Shown one piece after another: positions 25,528-32,865 of a DNA stretch of 64,000 nucleotides. This DNA comes from Acidobacteriota bacterium. Lineage in GTDB: Bacteria > Acidobacteriota > G020349885. A program made the translations under genes and the position numbers. Positions within the stretch are counted from its first letter, which is position 1. The number at the start of each line of letters is the position of its first letter. The DNA lies in the NCBI GenBank assembly GCA_020349885.1, contig CP070701.1:2117077-2181076 (forward strand). The letters are read 5' to 3'. The notes under the pieces were generated by a model. The model saw only the letters and a list, made by a program, of their open reading frames with translations, did no database searches and was not told the origin of the DNA.

Positions 25528-26700
25528 TTATCCCTGCCAGTTGCGCTGTGCCCCGTACGTCCCTCGCAGGACCTCCGCCACCTCGGGGCGGGTGAACTCC
25601 GCAGGCAGCTCCTCTCCCCGCGACAGCATCTCGCGCACGCGTGTTCCGCTGAGGCGGAGCCACTCGGACTCGCCGTGCGGGCAGGTCCTGGCGGAGATGA
25701 CGCCCCCGCACGCGCGGCAGTAGAACGTGTGGTCGAAAAAGAGCGGCGTGACGCCGATCTCGTCCGGAGAAAACTCGTCGAAGATGCGGTGGGCCGCGAA
25801 GGGATCGTAAAAGCTGCCCACGCCCGCGTGGTCGCGCCCGACGATGAAGTGGGTGCAGCCGAAGTTCTTGCGCGCCAGGGCGTGGAAGATGGCCTCGCGC
25901 GGGCCGGCGTAGCGCATCGCGGCCACGAACGCCCCGAGCACCACGCGCCCCTTCGGATAGTAGCCCTCGATGAGCGCGCGGTAGCAGGCGAGGCGAACCT
26001 CGGCCGGGATGTCGTCGCTTTTGGTCTCGCCCACGAGCGGGTGCAGGAAGAGGCCGTCCGTGATTTCAAGCGCGCACTTGTGGATGTACTCGTGGGCCCG
26101 GTGGACGGGGTTGCGCGTCTGGAAGCCCACGACGCGCCGCCAGCCGAGCTCCTCGAAGCGCCCGCGCGCCTCGGCGGGCGTGAAGGCGCAGTCGTCGAAC
26201 GCGCCGTGCGGAATTTTTTCGAAAAGCCGCACGCGGCCCCCGAGATAGAAATCCTTCTGCGCGTAGAGGCGCTTGACGCCCGGGTGACGCTCGTCGCGGG
26301 TGCCGTAAGCTTTCTCGGCCTCACGCTTCTTGTCGTAGGGAAAGCGGCACCCGGCTTCGAGCATGCCTAAAATCTTTCCCTCGTCGTCCGCGAGCGCGAC
26401 CGGCTCGCCCGGTTCGACGGCGGACGCCTCCTGCTCCGTCGCGGCGAGGGCCACGGGCAGCGTCCACGGGAGGCCGCTTGCGAGGCGCATCGTTTCGAGG
26501 ACGCTCTCGTAGTCCTCCGGCCCCATGAATCCTTCCAGGGGGCTGAGTCCGCCTATGGCGATTAGTTCAAGGTCGCTTTTTTCACGGGGCGTGAGCCGCA
26601 GGCGCGGGGCGTTCTTCAGGACGCTTTCCCACTTGCGCCTCCCGTGAGGCTTCACCTCGCGGTTGACGAGCCGGCCGCCGTGGGGTTTGGAAAGTGACAT
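25528..26700 (-). CDS. sat: Sulfate adenylyltransferase (ATP sulfurylase)
   Basis: Sat activates sulfate with ATP to adenosine 5'-phosphosulfate. The 390-residue single-chain (Sat/MET3) form has FQTRNPVHRAHEYIHK (sulfate and ATP binding), HPLVGETKSDDIPAEVR, and FIVGRDHAGVGSFYDPF. A CRACGG...CPHG cysteine set near residue 325-340 resembles the zinc site of bacterial and archaeal enzymes. There is no fused APS kinase domain, which agrees with the APS-type reductase next door. An excellent ribosome binding site (GGAAGGAG) precedes the ATG; cysH is 46 bases upstream in the operon. Confidence 0.95.
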   Translation of the reverse strand: MSLSKPHGGRLVNREVKPHGRRKWESVLKNAPRLRLTPREKSDLELIAIGGLSPLEGFMGPEDYESVLETMRLASGLPWTLPVALAATEQEASAVEPGEPVALADDEGKILGMLEAGCRFPYDKKREAEKAYGTRDERHPGVKRLYAQKDFYLGGRVRLFEKIPHGAFDDCAFTPAEARGRFEELGWRRVVGFQTRNPVHRAHEYIHKCALEITDGLFLHPLVGETKSDDIPAEVRLACYRALIEGYYPKGRVVLGAFVAAMRYAGPREAIFHALARKNFGCTHFIVGRDHAGVGSFYDPFAAHRIFDEFSPDEIGVTPLFFDHTFYCRACGGVISARTCPHGESEWLRLSGTRVREMLSRGEELPAEFTRPEVAEVLRGTYGAQRNWQG

Positions 26701-26746
26701 CGTGCTTTCTCCTTCCTATTCTTTTTCGTAATTACTCGGTCATGTT

Positions 26747-27472
26747 TTATTTATGCAGTCCGCACTCCGTCTTGGCGAAGCCCGCCCATCGGCCCGAGCG
26801 GGGGTCCTCGCCCGGCTTCACGGGCCTCGTGCAGACCGAGGTGTTGCACCCGATGCTCGGGTAATCCCGGTCGTGGAGCGGGTTGTAGGGAACGTCGTGC
26901 TCACGGATGTAGTTCCAGACGTCATCGTCACGCCAGTGGGCCAGGGGATTGATCTTGATGAGGCCGAATTTCTCGTCGTTCTCGACGAGGGCGGTGTTGG
27001 CGCGCGTGGGCGCCTGCTGGCGGCGGATGCCCGTAATCCACGCGTCCTGCTCCGCGAGCGCCCGCGTGAGGGGCTCCACCTTGCGCAGGTTGCAGCACAG
27101 GGTGGGGTTGCGCTCCCAGAGCGCTTCGCCGTGTTCCTCGACCTGCTGCTCCGCGGTGAGCTTCGGCTTCATCGCCACGGGCGTTATGCCGTAGCGCTCG
27201 ACGAGGCGGTCGCGCGTCTCGAGGGTTTCCTTGAAGTGAAGCTGCGTGTCCAGGTAAAAGACGCGCACCTTCTTGTTGACGCGGGAAATCATGTCGAAGA
27301 GCACCACGTCCTCGGCCCCGAAGCTGCACGCCAGGGTGATTTTGGGAAAGTAGCGCTCGACGGCCCACCGCAGAATCGCGAGCGTCTGCTCGGCCTCGAA
27401 CGTCCGGTGCAGTATTGCCGGGTCTTTTTGCCCGTTCGTTTGCGCCTTTAGAAACGTTGCAAGTTGCGTCAT
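26747..27472 (-). CDS. cysH: APS reductase (CysH family)
   Basis: CysH reduces adenylyl sulfate to sulfite with thioredoxin. The 241-residue protein has the nucleotide loop ITLACSFGAEDVVLFDM (~45-61), the LDTQLHF strand, TGIRRQQAPTR, and the catalytic tail ECGLH with Cys237. The extra cysteines Cys126-Cys127 and Cys209/Cys214 mark the 4Fe-4S APS reductases rather than PAPS reductases, consistent with the absence of CysC. The second pair is spaced C-x4-C (GCNTSVCT) instead of the usual C-x2-C. It is the first structural gene of the operon, with GGAGG before the ATG and a leader peptide plus terminator upstream. Confidence 0.92.
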   Translation of the reverse strand: MTQLATFLKAQTNGQKDPAILHRTFEAEQTLAILRWAVERYFPKITLACSFGAEDVVLFDMISRVNKKVRVFYLDTQLHFKETLETRDRLVERYGITPVAMKPKLTAEQQVEEHGEALWERNPTLCCNLRKVEPLTRALAEQDAWITGIRRQQAPTRANTALVENDEKFGLIKINPLAHWRDDDVWNYIREHDVPYNPLHDRDYPSIGCNTSVCTRPVKPGEDPRSGRWAGFAKTECGLHK

Positions 27473-27496
27473 CGTTTTTTTACCTCCGTTTAAGCT

Positions 27497-27540
27497 GAAA
27501 AACCCACCGCTCCAACGCTGGTGCGCTGCAGTCAGTGGGT
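27497..27540 (-). terminator. Attenuator terminator before cysH
   Basis: On the minus strand ACCCAC (27540-27535) pairs with GTGGGT (27507-27502), enclosing a hairpin CGC-A-CCA-GCGT-TGG-A-GCG (27525-27508), and is followed by a T-run ending at 27498. On the + strand no T-run follows, so it acts on cys-operon transcripts. It sits only 25 bases before the cysH start, downstream of the leader ORF, exactly where a transcription attenuator is expected. Confidence 0.65.
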
Positions 27541-27612
27541 CAAAAGCTTTGCTAATTGTCTATACGCTAAAGGTTGTCTTGGGGCGTTACGGCTCCTTTG
27601 TCGTTTTCGGAA

Positions 27613-27726
27613 TTAGCGCCGCTCTTGTGCCCCTGACGGCAGGCACACCGCGGCGCCGCTACAGCCGCACGGGCCGGCGCAGCACATTATCGTTGAGAAG
27701 CGCGTTCGGGCGTTCTCGGTTGCCAT
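27613..27726 (-). CDS. Cysteine-rich leader peptide of the cys operon
   Basis: This 37-residue reading frame begins with ATG 27726-27724 and ends at TAA. Its middle reads MCCAGPCGCSGAAVC, giving five Cys codons (residues 15, 16, 20, 22 and 28) in 14. It starts about 10 bases after the -10 box of the cys promoter, so the mRNA would begin two to five bases before the ATG and be essentially leaderless. Position, codon content and the terminator downstream fit a ribosome-stalling cysteine sensor. Alternatively the internal ATG (codon 14) starts a 24-residue version. It is too short for coding statistics, so the call rests on context. Confidence 0.65.
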   Translation of the reverse strand: MATENARTRFSTIMCCAGPCGCSGAAVCLPSGAQERR

Positions 27727-27736
27727 AACAGAACAG

Positions 27737-27763
27737 CTTATACTGATTTTCTTGCCGTGTCAA
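27737..27763 (-). promoter_or_regulatory. Promoter of the cys operon
   Basis: On the minus strand a perfect TTGACA (27763-27758) is followed after 15 bases by TATAAG (27742-27737); a TAAGCT reading with 17 bases is also possible. Transcription would start near 27730, leaving a leader of about 258 bases before cysH. Confidence 0.6.
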
Positions 27764-27800
27764 CAGGAAAAATTTCCTGAATTTCAGGAAAAAGTCCTAC

Positions 27801-27843
27801 GGGCTTGCCCGCCCTAACGACCTTGGGGGGCTTGCCCTGCCCG
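27801..27843. repeat. Palindromic element, intergenic copy
   Basis: GC-rich ends (GGGCTTGCCCGCC and GGGCTTGCCC) flank the centre TAACGACCTTGG. About 30 of 34 bases match the copy inside folC (48321-48355) in the opposite orientation. It lies between the divergent cys promoter and the glycosyltransferase promoter. Confidence 0.6.
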
Positions 27844-27848
27844 TCTCG

Positions 27849-27878
27849 TTGACAGGGGGCGGGTAATTTCGCCATACT
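27849..27878 (+). promoter_or_regulatory. Promoter for the glycosyltransferase gene
   Basis: Perfect TTGACA (27849-27854), 18 bases, CATACT (27873-27878); the ATG is at 27903, giving a leader of roughly 18 bases. Confidence 0.6.
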
Positions 27879-27902
27879 ACGGCTTCCTGACGGAAGACTC
27901 TC

Positions 27903-28895
27903 ATGAAGAAGCTCATCGTCCAGATTCCCTGCTATAACGAGGAGGAGCACATCGCGGCGGCTCTCGCGGACGTGCCGCGCGCGCTTCCGGGCGTCGACGT
28001 CGTCGAGACCCAGGTCATCGACGACGGAAGCTCCGACGGCACGGCCCGGGCGGCCCGCGAGAGCGGGGCGCACCACGTGGTGCTCCTGCCGCAGCACATG
28101 GGACTCGCCCACGCCTTCCTGGCGGGTGTCCACAACGCCCTGGGCCTCGGGGCCGACGTCCTGGTCAACACCGACGCCGACCGCCCTTACTCCGGGCGCG
28201 ACATCGAGCGCCTCGTGGCCCCCATCGTGCGCGGGGAGGCGCAGGTGGTGGTCGGCTGCCGCGACATCAGGAAAGTGCCTCACTTCTCGCCCCTCAAGCG
28301 GCTGCTCCAGCGCGTGGGCGCGTGGGTGGTGAACCGCGCCACGGGGCTTCGGCTTCCGGACGTCACGAGCGGCTTCCGGGCCTACGGCCGGGAGGCCATG
28401 CTTCGGATGAACGTTTTCTCCCACTATTCCTACACACTCGAGACGCTCATCCAGGCGGGCCGCCTGGGCCTGGCCGTGGCGCACATCATGGTCGAGCCCA
28501 ACCCCGAGGTGCGCCCCTCGCGCCTGGCACGGAGCATCGCCCACTACGTCCTGCAGTCGGTCCTCATCATCCTGCGGGTCACGACCCTATATTATCCGCT
28601 GCGCGTTTTTCTGAGCCTGGGCGCGCTCTCGTTCGCCGCGGCCCTGGCCCTCGTGGGCCGCTACCTTTACTACTACACGCTCACCGGCGCCGTGGGCCAC
28701 CTGCCGTCGCTTGCGCTCGCGGGCGTCCTCGTGGTGCTCGGCATCGTGCTCAGCGTCGGGGGCCTCCTCGCCGACCTGATGGCGGCGCAGCGCATGCTCC
28801 TGGAAGAAACCCTATACCGCGAGCGGCAGCGCCTCTACGCGCACGCACCATCCCGGCATGAAGTCGCCGGGCAAGCGGACTCCAGTGCCTCGTGA
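27903..28895 (+). CDS. Family 2 glycosyltransferase with C-terminal membrane helices
   Basis: The 330-residue protein resembles dolichol/undecaprenyl-phosphate sugar transferases (DPM1/GtrB type). The GT-A domain (~1-230) has IPCYNEEEHIAAAL, QVIDDGSSDGTA, HMGLAHAFLAGVHNALGLGADVLVNTDADRPY (nucleotide-sugar metal site DAD) and VTSGFRAYGREA. Two membrane helices follow (~237-262, ~268-295), after which a short basic tail extends into the cytosol. Such enzymes load a sugar on a polyprenyl phosphate for envelope glycans or protein glycosylation. It overlaps the next methyltransferase gene by 38 bases. Confidence 0.85.
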   Translation: MKKLIVQIPCYNEEEHIAAALADVPRALPGVDVVETQVIDDGSSDGTARAARESGAHHVVLLPQHMGLAHAFLAGVHNALGLGADVLVNTDADRPYSGRDIERLVAPIVRGEAQVVVGCRDIRKVPHFSPLKRLLQRVGAWVVNRATGLRLPDVTSGFRAYGREAMLRMNVFSHYSYTLETLIQAGRLGLAVAHIMVEPNPEVRPSRLARSIAHYVLQSVLIILRVTTLYYPLRVFLSLGALSFAAALALVGRYLYYYTLTGAVGHLPSLALAGVLVVLGIVLSVGGLLADLMAAQRMLLEETLYRERQRLYAHAPSRHEVAGQADSSAS

Positions 28896-29493
28896 CCGCG
28901 GGTTTCCGCCCGGCTACTACGACAAGCACCTCACCCGCAATCCCTTGGCGCGGTGGATGCTCCGCGGGCATTACCGCACGATCGAGGAGTACGTGGAAAA
29001 AACGGGCGGCCGCCGCGTCCTCGAGATAGGCTGCAACCGTGGGGCCATCCTCGAGCGCATCGCGGGGGCGGCGGAATGGGTCGTCGGCTGCGACGTGGAC
29101 GTGGATGCGCTCCGGCTGGGGCGGCGCCTGCTCGGGGAAGAGTCGCTTCTCGCCGGAGGCTCGGCGTTCTCGCTTCCCTTCCGGGAGGGCGCGTTCGACG
29201 TCATCGTCCTGTGCGAAATTCTGGAGCACCTGGACGCGCCGGAGGAAGCCCTCGAGGAGACGGCGCGCCTTCGACCCAAAGCGGTCATTCTGAGCGTCCC
29301 CAGGGAGCCGCTCTGGCGGGTGCTCAACATGGCGCGCGGCGCCTACTGGGGGTCCCTGGGCAATACGCCCGGCCACGTGCAGCACTTCTCGACGCGTGGA
29401 TTCCTCCGCTTCGTCGAGCGCTATTTCCGCGTCCTGGAGGTGCGAACGCCGACGCCGTGGACCATGGTGCTCGCGGCGCCGCGTGGAGGGTGA
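28858..29493 (+). CDS. Class I SAM-dependent methyltransferase
   Basis: The 211-residue protein has a Methyltransf_11/23-type Rossmann fold: RRVLEIGCNRGAILERI (motif I, ~residues 52-68), VVGCDVDVDALRLG (acidic loop), AFSLPFREGAFDVIVLCEILEHLDAPE (motif II and post-II). A substrate-binding C-terminal part ends in VRTPTPWTMVLA. The LCEILEHL segment is typical of enzymes acting on small molecules or lipid-linked glycans. Overlap with the glycosyltransferase suggests a joint role in modifying a glycan or polyprenyl-linked intermediate. Substrate unknown. Confidence 0.8.
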   Translation: MKSPGKRTPVPRDRGFPPGYYDKHLTRNPLARWMLRGHYRTIEEYVEKTGGRRVLEIGCNRGAILERIAGAAEWVVGCDVDVDALRLGRRLLGEESLLAGGSAFSLPFREGAFDVIVLCEILEHLDAPEEALEETARLRPKAVILSVPREPLWRVLNMARGAYWGSLGNTPGHVQHFSTRGFLRFVERYFRVLEVRTPTPWTMVLAAPRGG

Positions 29494-29500
29494 GCGGTTC

Positions 29501-30514
29501 ATGAAGAGATCGCTAAATATACTGTTTCTTATCTCCATTGTCGGCTGTAGCGAAAAGCCGGTTCAGGAACCGCTGGCGTCAGGTCACGTTCCGCCCAACT
29601 CAGTCGAGATTAATCAGTCTGTCCTGGGTGAAGAGTTACGGAAGGCACGTCTCAAAAGCCTTGAAGCCTGCCTGTGGCCAAAGGAAGGGGGCTTTAGAGA
29701 TCCTCGTCTCGACTCTCGCTCTCGTTGCGATATTGTTCCAGCCGAGAAAGCAGCATTTGATTTAGGAGAACTTGCTCTGCCGGTTTTGCAGAAAGCCCTT
29801 CTCGATGATGAGGTGAAGGAAAGGCAAGGATGGGCTGCTCGCATGATTGCAACAATCGGCGGAGAGCAAGCTCGGCACATTCTTCAGAGTGTTTTCCAGG
29901 AATCAGGCGATCTGCTGGGCTTGCTCTGCTTCGCCATGTCCTCGACAGGAACAAAAGCGGATGAGCGCTTTTTGATTAATACAATCCAAAGTGAAGTTGA
30001 CGTAGACAACTGGTGGGAGATCGATGCTGCAGCCCTATCGCTGGGAGTGCTGAGATCCGAGGCTGCGAAAGAAGCACTCTCAGAGCTTGCAACCAAAGAA
30101 AAGAGAGGAATATTGTCAAGCACGGCTGCCCGCTCCCTAGAGTGGATAGAGAACGGGGAGTGGAATGTGCCTCAAATCGCCAATGCTAACGAGCGCGACG
30201 AGGTGATACTTTCTATGTTCCGTTGTGGAATTCCCCGGTCCGAGGAGAGCGAGGTTTTTTACGAAGAAGCCAACGACCGCATATGGAAGCGCTCTGATAG
30301 AGCATGGCAATTCGAACCAATCGATGCGGAGCATCCGCAGAGGGGCGCTCCCAAGCTTTACTTTAATGTGTTCATTACGCAGGATCGTGAGCGAGCACTT
30401 GCCAGAGTCGAGATCTATTTTGACATGATGAACGCTAGCGGTTTTCTCTACACCCTAAGGAAAAATGACGAGCAATGGAAGGTTTCGGGAATTCTTTTTG
30501 AGTGGATTTCATAG
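29501..30514 (+). CDS. Lipoprotein with HEAT-like repeats
   Basis: The 337-residue product starts with a lipoprotein signal (KRSLNILFLISIVGC, lipobox IVGC, Cys16). The middle (~75-230) is helical and looks like HEAT/PBS-lyase repeats (ELALPVLQKALLDDE, EAAKEALSELATKE). A C-terminal ~100 residues form a mixed domain with no match I recognise. I start at 29501, seven bases after the methyltransferase stop, with GGAGG upstream; the longer frame only re-reads the neighbour. The DNA is clearly AT-richer than the flanking genes and codon use differs, which suggests acquisition from outside. Confidence 0.72.
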   Translation: MKRSLNILFLISIVGCSEKPVQEPLASGHVPPNSVEINQSVLGEELRKARLKSLEACLWPKEGGFRDPRLDSRSRCDIVPAEKAAFDLGELALPVLQKALLDDEVKERQGWAARMIATIGGEQARHILQSVFQESGDLLGLLCFAMSSTGTKADERFLINTIQSEVDVDNWWEIDAAALSLGVLRSEAAKEALSELATKEKRGILSSTAARSLEWIENGEWNVPQIANANERDEVILSMFRCGIPRSEESEVFYEEANDRIWKRSDRAWQFEPIDAEHPQRGAPKLYFNVFITQDRERALARVEIYFDMMNASGFLYTLRKNDEQWKVSGILFEWIS

Positions 30515-30611
30515 TCTTGCCTTCGGCGGAGGAGGAAATGGTGAAAGGCGAGCGGGCCGGCCTTCGCTACGGGCGCAGCGTTTCTTTGACGCCCGCCCCG
30601 CCGGGCATGGG

Positions 30612-31712
30612 CTAGGCCGCACCCTTCTCGATGACGCCGCCTCCCACGACCTCGTCGCCCACGTAGAACACGGCGGACTGGCCGGGGGCGGGCGCGCGCT
30701 GGGGCGTCTTGAACTCGACGAACGCCGAGCCGTCCCGGGGCGTCACGAGCGCCCGGGCGCCCGGATGATTGTAGCGGATGGCCACGTCGGCCTCGAGGGG
30801 CTTTTCGGCGGCGAAGCGGCGGAGCCAGTTCACGTTCGCGGCGCGGAAGGCCCGCCTGTAAAGGCGCTCCTCATGACCGACCGTCACCTCGTTTCTTTCG
30901 GCGTCAACGGAGAGCACGTACAGGGGCTCCGGGTGGGAAAGTCCCAGCCCCCGGCGCTGCCCCACGGTGTAGCGCCATACGCCGCGGTGTTGGCCGAGCA
31001 CGTGCCCCTCCTCGTCGCGGACGACGCCGTGCGGGCCGTCGCCGTCTGAGGAGATTTCCCTTTCCAGAAAGCCCACGTAGTCGCTTCCGGCGAAGCAGAT
31101 GTCCTGGCTCTCGGGCTTTTGGGCCACGGGAAGGTCGGCCTCGCGCGCGCAGGCGCGCACCTCCTCCTTGCTGAGTTCCCCTACGGGAAACACGGTTTTT
31201 TTCATTTGCTCTTGCCTGAGCGGGTAGAGGAAATAGGACTGGTCCTTGTCGGTGTCGCAGCCGCGCAGGAGGCGCCACTCGCGCTCCTCGCGGTCGAACG
31301 CGAGGCGCGCGTAGTGGCCCGTGGCTATCGTCGAGGCCCCGAGCGCGAGCGCCTTGCGGAGCAGCGCGTCGAACTTGATGCTGCGGTTGCATTCCACACA
31401 GGGGTTGGGCGTGCGCCCGTTGAGGTAATCGCCGACGAAGCGTCCCACCACGTCGCGGCGGAATTCCTCTTCCATGTTGACGACGTAGTAGGGAATATCC
31501 AGGGAGGACGCTACGCGGCGGGCGTCCTTAAAGTCCGCGAGCGAGCAGCAGGAGCCGAACTCCCGCCCGGCGGCGTCGCCGTAATCCCAGAGCTGCATCG
31601 AGAGCCCGATGACGGCACGGCCGTCGCGCTTCAGAAGAAGCGCCGCGACGGACGAGTCCACGCCTCCCGAAAGGGCGGCGACGACCGTTCTCGAATCACT
31701 AGGAATCGGCAT
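30612..31712 (-). CDS. mnmA: tRNA-specific 2-thiouridylase MnmA
   Basis: MnmA thiolates U34 of tRNA-Lys, -Glu and -Gln in the cytosol. The 366-residue protein has the PP-loop VAALSGGVDSSVAALLL (~9-25), SMQLWDY, RTPNPCVECNRSIKF with the first catalytic Cys, TGHYAR, GCDTDKDQSYFLYPL and ESQDICFAGSDY with the second, persulfide-bearing Cys. The end folds as the usual beta-barrel (VRYTVGQRRGLG, PAPGQSAVFY). The gene follows the FHA gene on the same strand after 41 bases and is probably co-transcribed with it. Confidence 0.95.
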   Translation of the reverse strand: MPIPSDSRTVVAALSGGVDSSVAALLLKRDGRAVIGLSMQLWDYGDAAGREFGSCCSLADFKDARRVASSLDIPYYVVNMEEEFRRDVVGRFVGDYLNGRTPNPCVECNRSIKFDALLRKALALGASTIATGHYARLAFDREEREWRLLRGCDTDKDQSYFLYPLRQEQMKKTVFPVGELSKEEVRACAREADLPVAQKPESQDICFAGSDYVGFLEREISSDGDGPHGVVRDEEGHVLGQHRGVWRYTVGQRRGLGLSHPEPLYVLSVDAERNEVTVGHEERLYRRAFRAANVNWLRRFAAEKPLEADVAIRYNHPGARALVTPRDGSAFVEFKTPQRAPAPGQSAVFYVGDEVVGGGVIEKGAA

Positions 31713-31753
31713 CGTGTGGGGACGTAAGGGAAGAGGGCCGGGCGGCCCGCCGC

Positions 31754-32317
31754 CTACTCCGGCTCCGGCTCGTCGGTGATGCGCGTCTCGATGAACATCA
31801 AGGACGTCGAGCCGACGCGGAACTCCGTAAGGTTTTCGAGCGGCCCTTCTTTCACGCGCTTATCTCCGACGAAGGTGCCGTTCGTCGAGTTAAGGTCTTT
31901 GATGATGTACTTGTATCCGTGAATCTCAATCTGGGCGTGGAGGCGCGAGGACTCTGGGTCCTCGAGGGTCAGGTCGGCGTTGGCGCGCCCGAGGGTGATG
32001 ATGGGCTTCTTGATCGGAAACACCGTGCCCGACATCGGACCGTCCAGAACCGAAAGCGACAGCTTGCGGTCGTCGGGAAGAAGCGGGATGCCATGGAGCG
32101 CAGCGTCCTCGGCGGAAACGGTGCGGCGGCCCGCGTCAATCCGCTTGGTCTGCGAGCTGACCTCTCCCGTCGATTTCCCATCGGCGCTTCCCGCGGGATT
32201 CTCAATCTCGAACGTGCCGCCGCAGTTCTTGCACTTGACCTTCTTCTTGGAAGCCCCCTCGAAGCGCTCCTCGGGGTACTTGTACTTCGACTGGCACGAC
32301 GGGCACTGAATAACCAT
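31754..32317 (-). CDS. Zinc-ribbon and FHA domain protein
   Basis: The 187-residue protein has an N-terminal MJ0042-type zinc ribbon (IQCPSCQSKYKYPEERF ... VKCKNCGGTFEI, four Cys), an acidic linker of ~45 residues and a C-terminal FHA domain (~85-180: ITLGRANADLTLEDPESSRLHAQIEI and LNSTNGTFVGDKRV). FHA domains bind phosphothreonine, so it is a candidate partner of the Ser/Thr kinase at 5916-7610, though that link is inference. A minus-strand promoter precedes it; a mnmA gene lies downstream. Confidence 0.85.
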   Translation of the reverse strand: MVIQCPSCQSKYKYPEERFEGASKKKVKCKNCGGTFEIENPAGSADGKSTGEVSSQTKRIDAGRRTVSAEDAALHGIPLLPDDRKLSLSVLDGPMSGTVFPIKKPIITLGRANADLTLEDPESSRLHAQIEIHGYKYIIKDLNSTNGTFVGDKRVKEGPLENLTEFRVGSTSLMFIETRITDEPEPE

Positions 32318-32367
32318 GGTTTCGCGTTTCCTTCCTGCCTGAACGAGGTGGTTTCCCTTAGGTGCAT

Positions 32368-32396
32368 AGAATACGCGCGCCGGAAGCGTATTGCAA
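32368..32396 (-). promoter_or_regulatory. Promoter for the FHA gene
   Basis: TTGCAA (32396-32391), 17 bases, TATTCT (32373-32368) on the minus strand; start near 32361, 44 bases before the FHA ATG. It is divergent from the PqqD promoter. Confidence 0.6.
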
Positions 32397-32477
32397 GCGG
32401 CGTCGTTTGGCGGGTAGCGTAAGGAAAATTGTGTAAATTTATCCGGGCTTTTTTCCTTTATCAGCCTCTGCTATACC

Positions 32478-32506
32478 TTGCAATTGCCGACGTTCTATGG
32501 TAAAGT
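32478..32506 (+). promoter_or_regulatory. Promoter for the PqqD-radical SAM unit
   Basis: TTGCAA (32478-32483), 17 bases, TAAAGT (32501-32506) with an extended -10 TGG directly before it. Start near 32513, 50 bases before the PqqD-like ATG. Confidence 0.55.
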
Positions 32507-32562
32507 CCAATTTTCCAACCTGGAGATAGCATTTTGGGTTCATTTTGTGGGAAAATTCTGCC

Positions 32563-32865
32563 ATGAGCGAGAAAGTGCGATCGGCCGGTCAGATGACCCC
32601 TGAGTCGGTTCCCAAGAAAGGGCCGCTGACGGCCTCGCGCGTGATGGACGGCGAGGCCGTGGTGTTCCTGCCCGGAAAGGGACAGGTGCGCATTCTCAAC
32701 AAACTGGGAACCGCCGTGTGGGAACTGGTGGACGGCGAGCGCACGGTCTCGGAAATCGTGGAGGAGATTTGCAAAAAATACGATGTGGAGCACGAGGTCG
32801 CCGAGCGCGATGCGCTGGAGTTTTTGAAAACCTTGCAAGACAAGGAGTTGGTGGAATGCCCCTGA
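32563..32865 (+). CDS. PqqD-like RiPP recognition protein
   Basis: The 100-residue protein has the PqqD fold: three beta strands (VMDGEAVVFLPGKGQVRILN) and helices (TAVWELVDGERTVSEIVEEICKKY, then ERDALEFLKTLQDKELVE). PqqD-type RiPP recognition elements hold the leader of a precursor peptide for a partner radical SAM enzyme. I chose ATG 32563 over the upstream TTG at 32545, since GTGGGAA precedes it and the added residues are not conserved. The next gene starts ten bases before this one ends, so the two are translationally coupled. Confidence 0.85.
   Translation: MSEKVRSAGQMTPESVPKKGPLTASRVMDGEAVVFLPGKGQVRILNKLGTAVWELVDGERTVSEIVEEICKKYDVEHEVAERDALEFLKTLQDKELVECP

Noticed and set aside
27473..27760. 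A SAM, SAH or cobalamin riboswitch in the cys leader
   Set aside because: I compared the leader with the conserved cores of these classes from memory and found none. The cysteine-rich ORF plus terminator explains the layout better.
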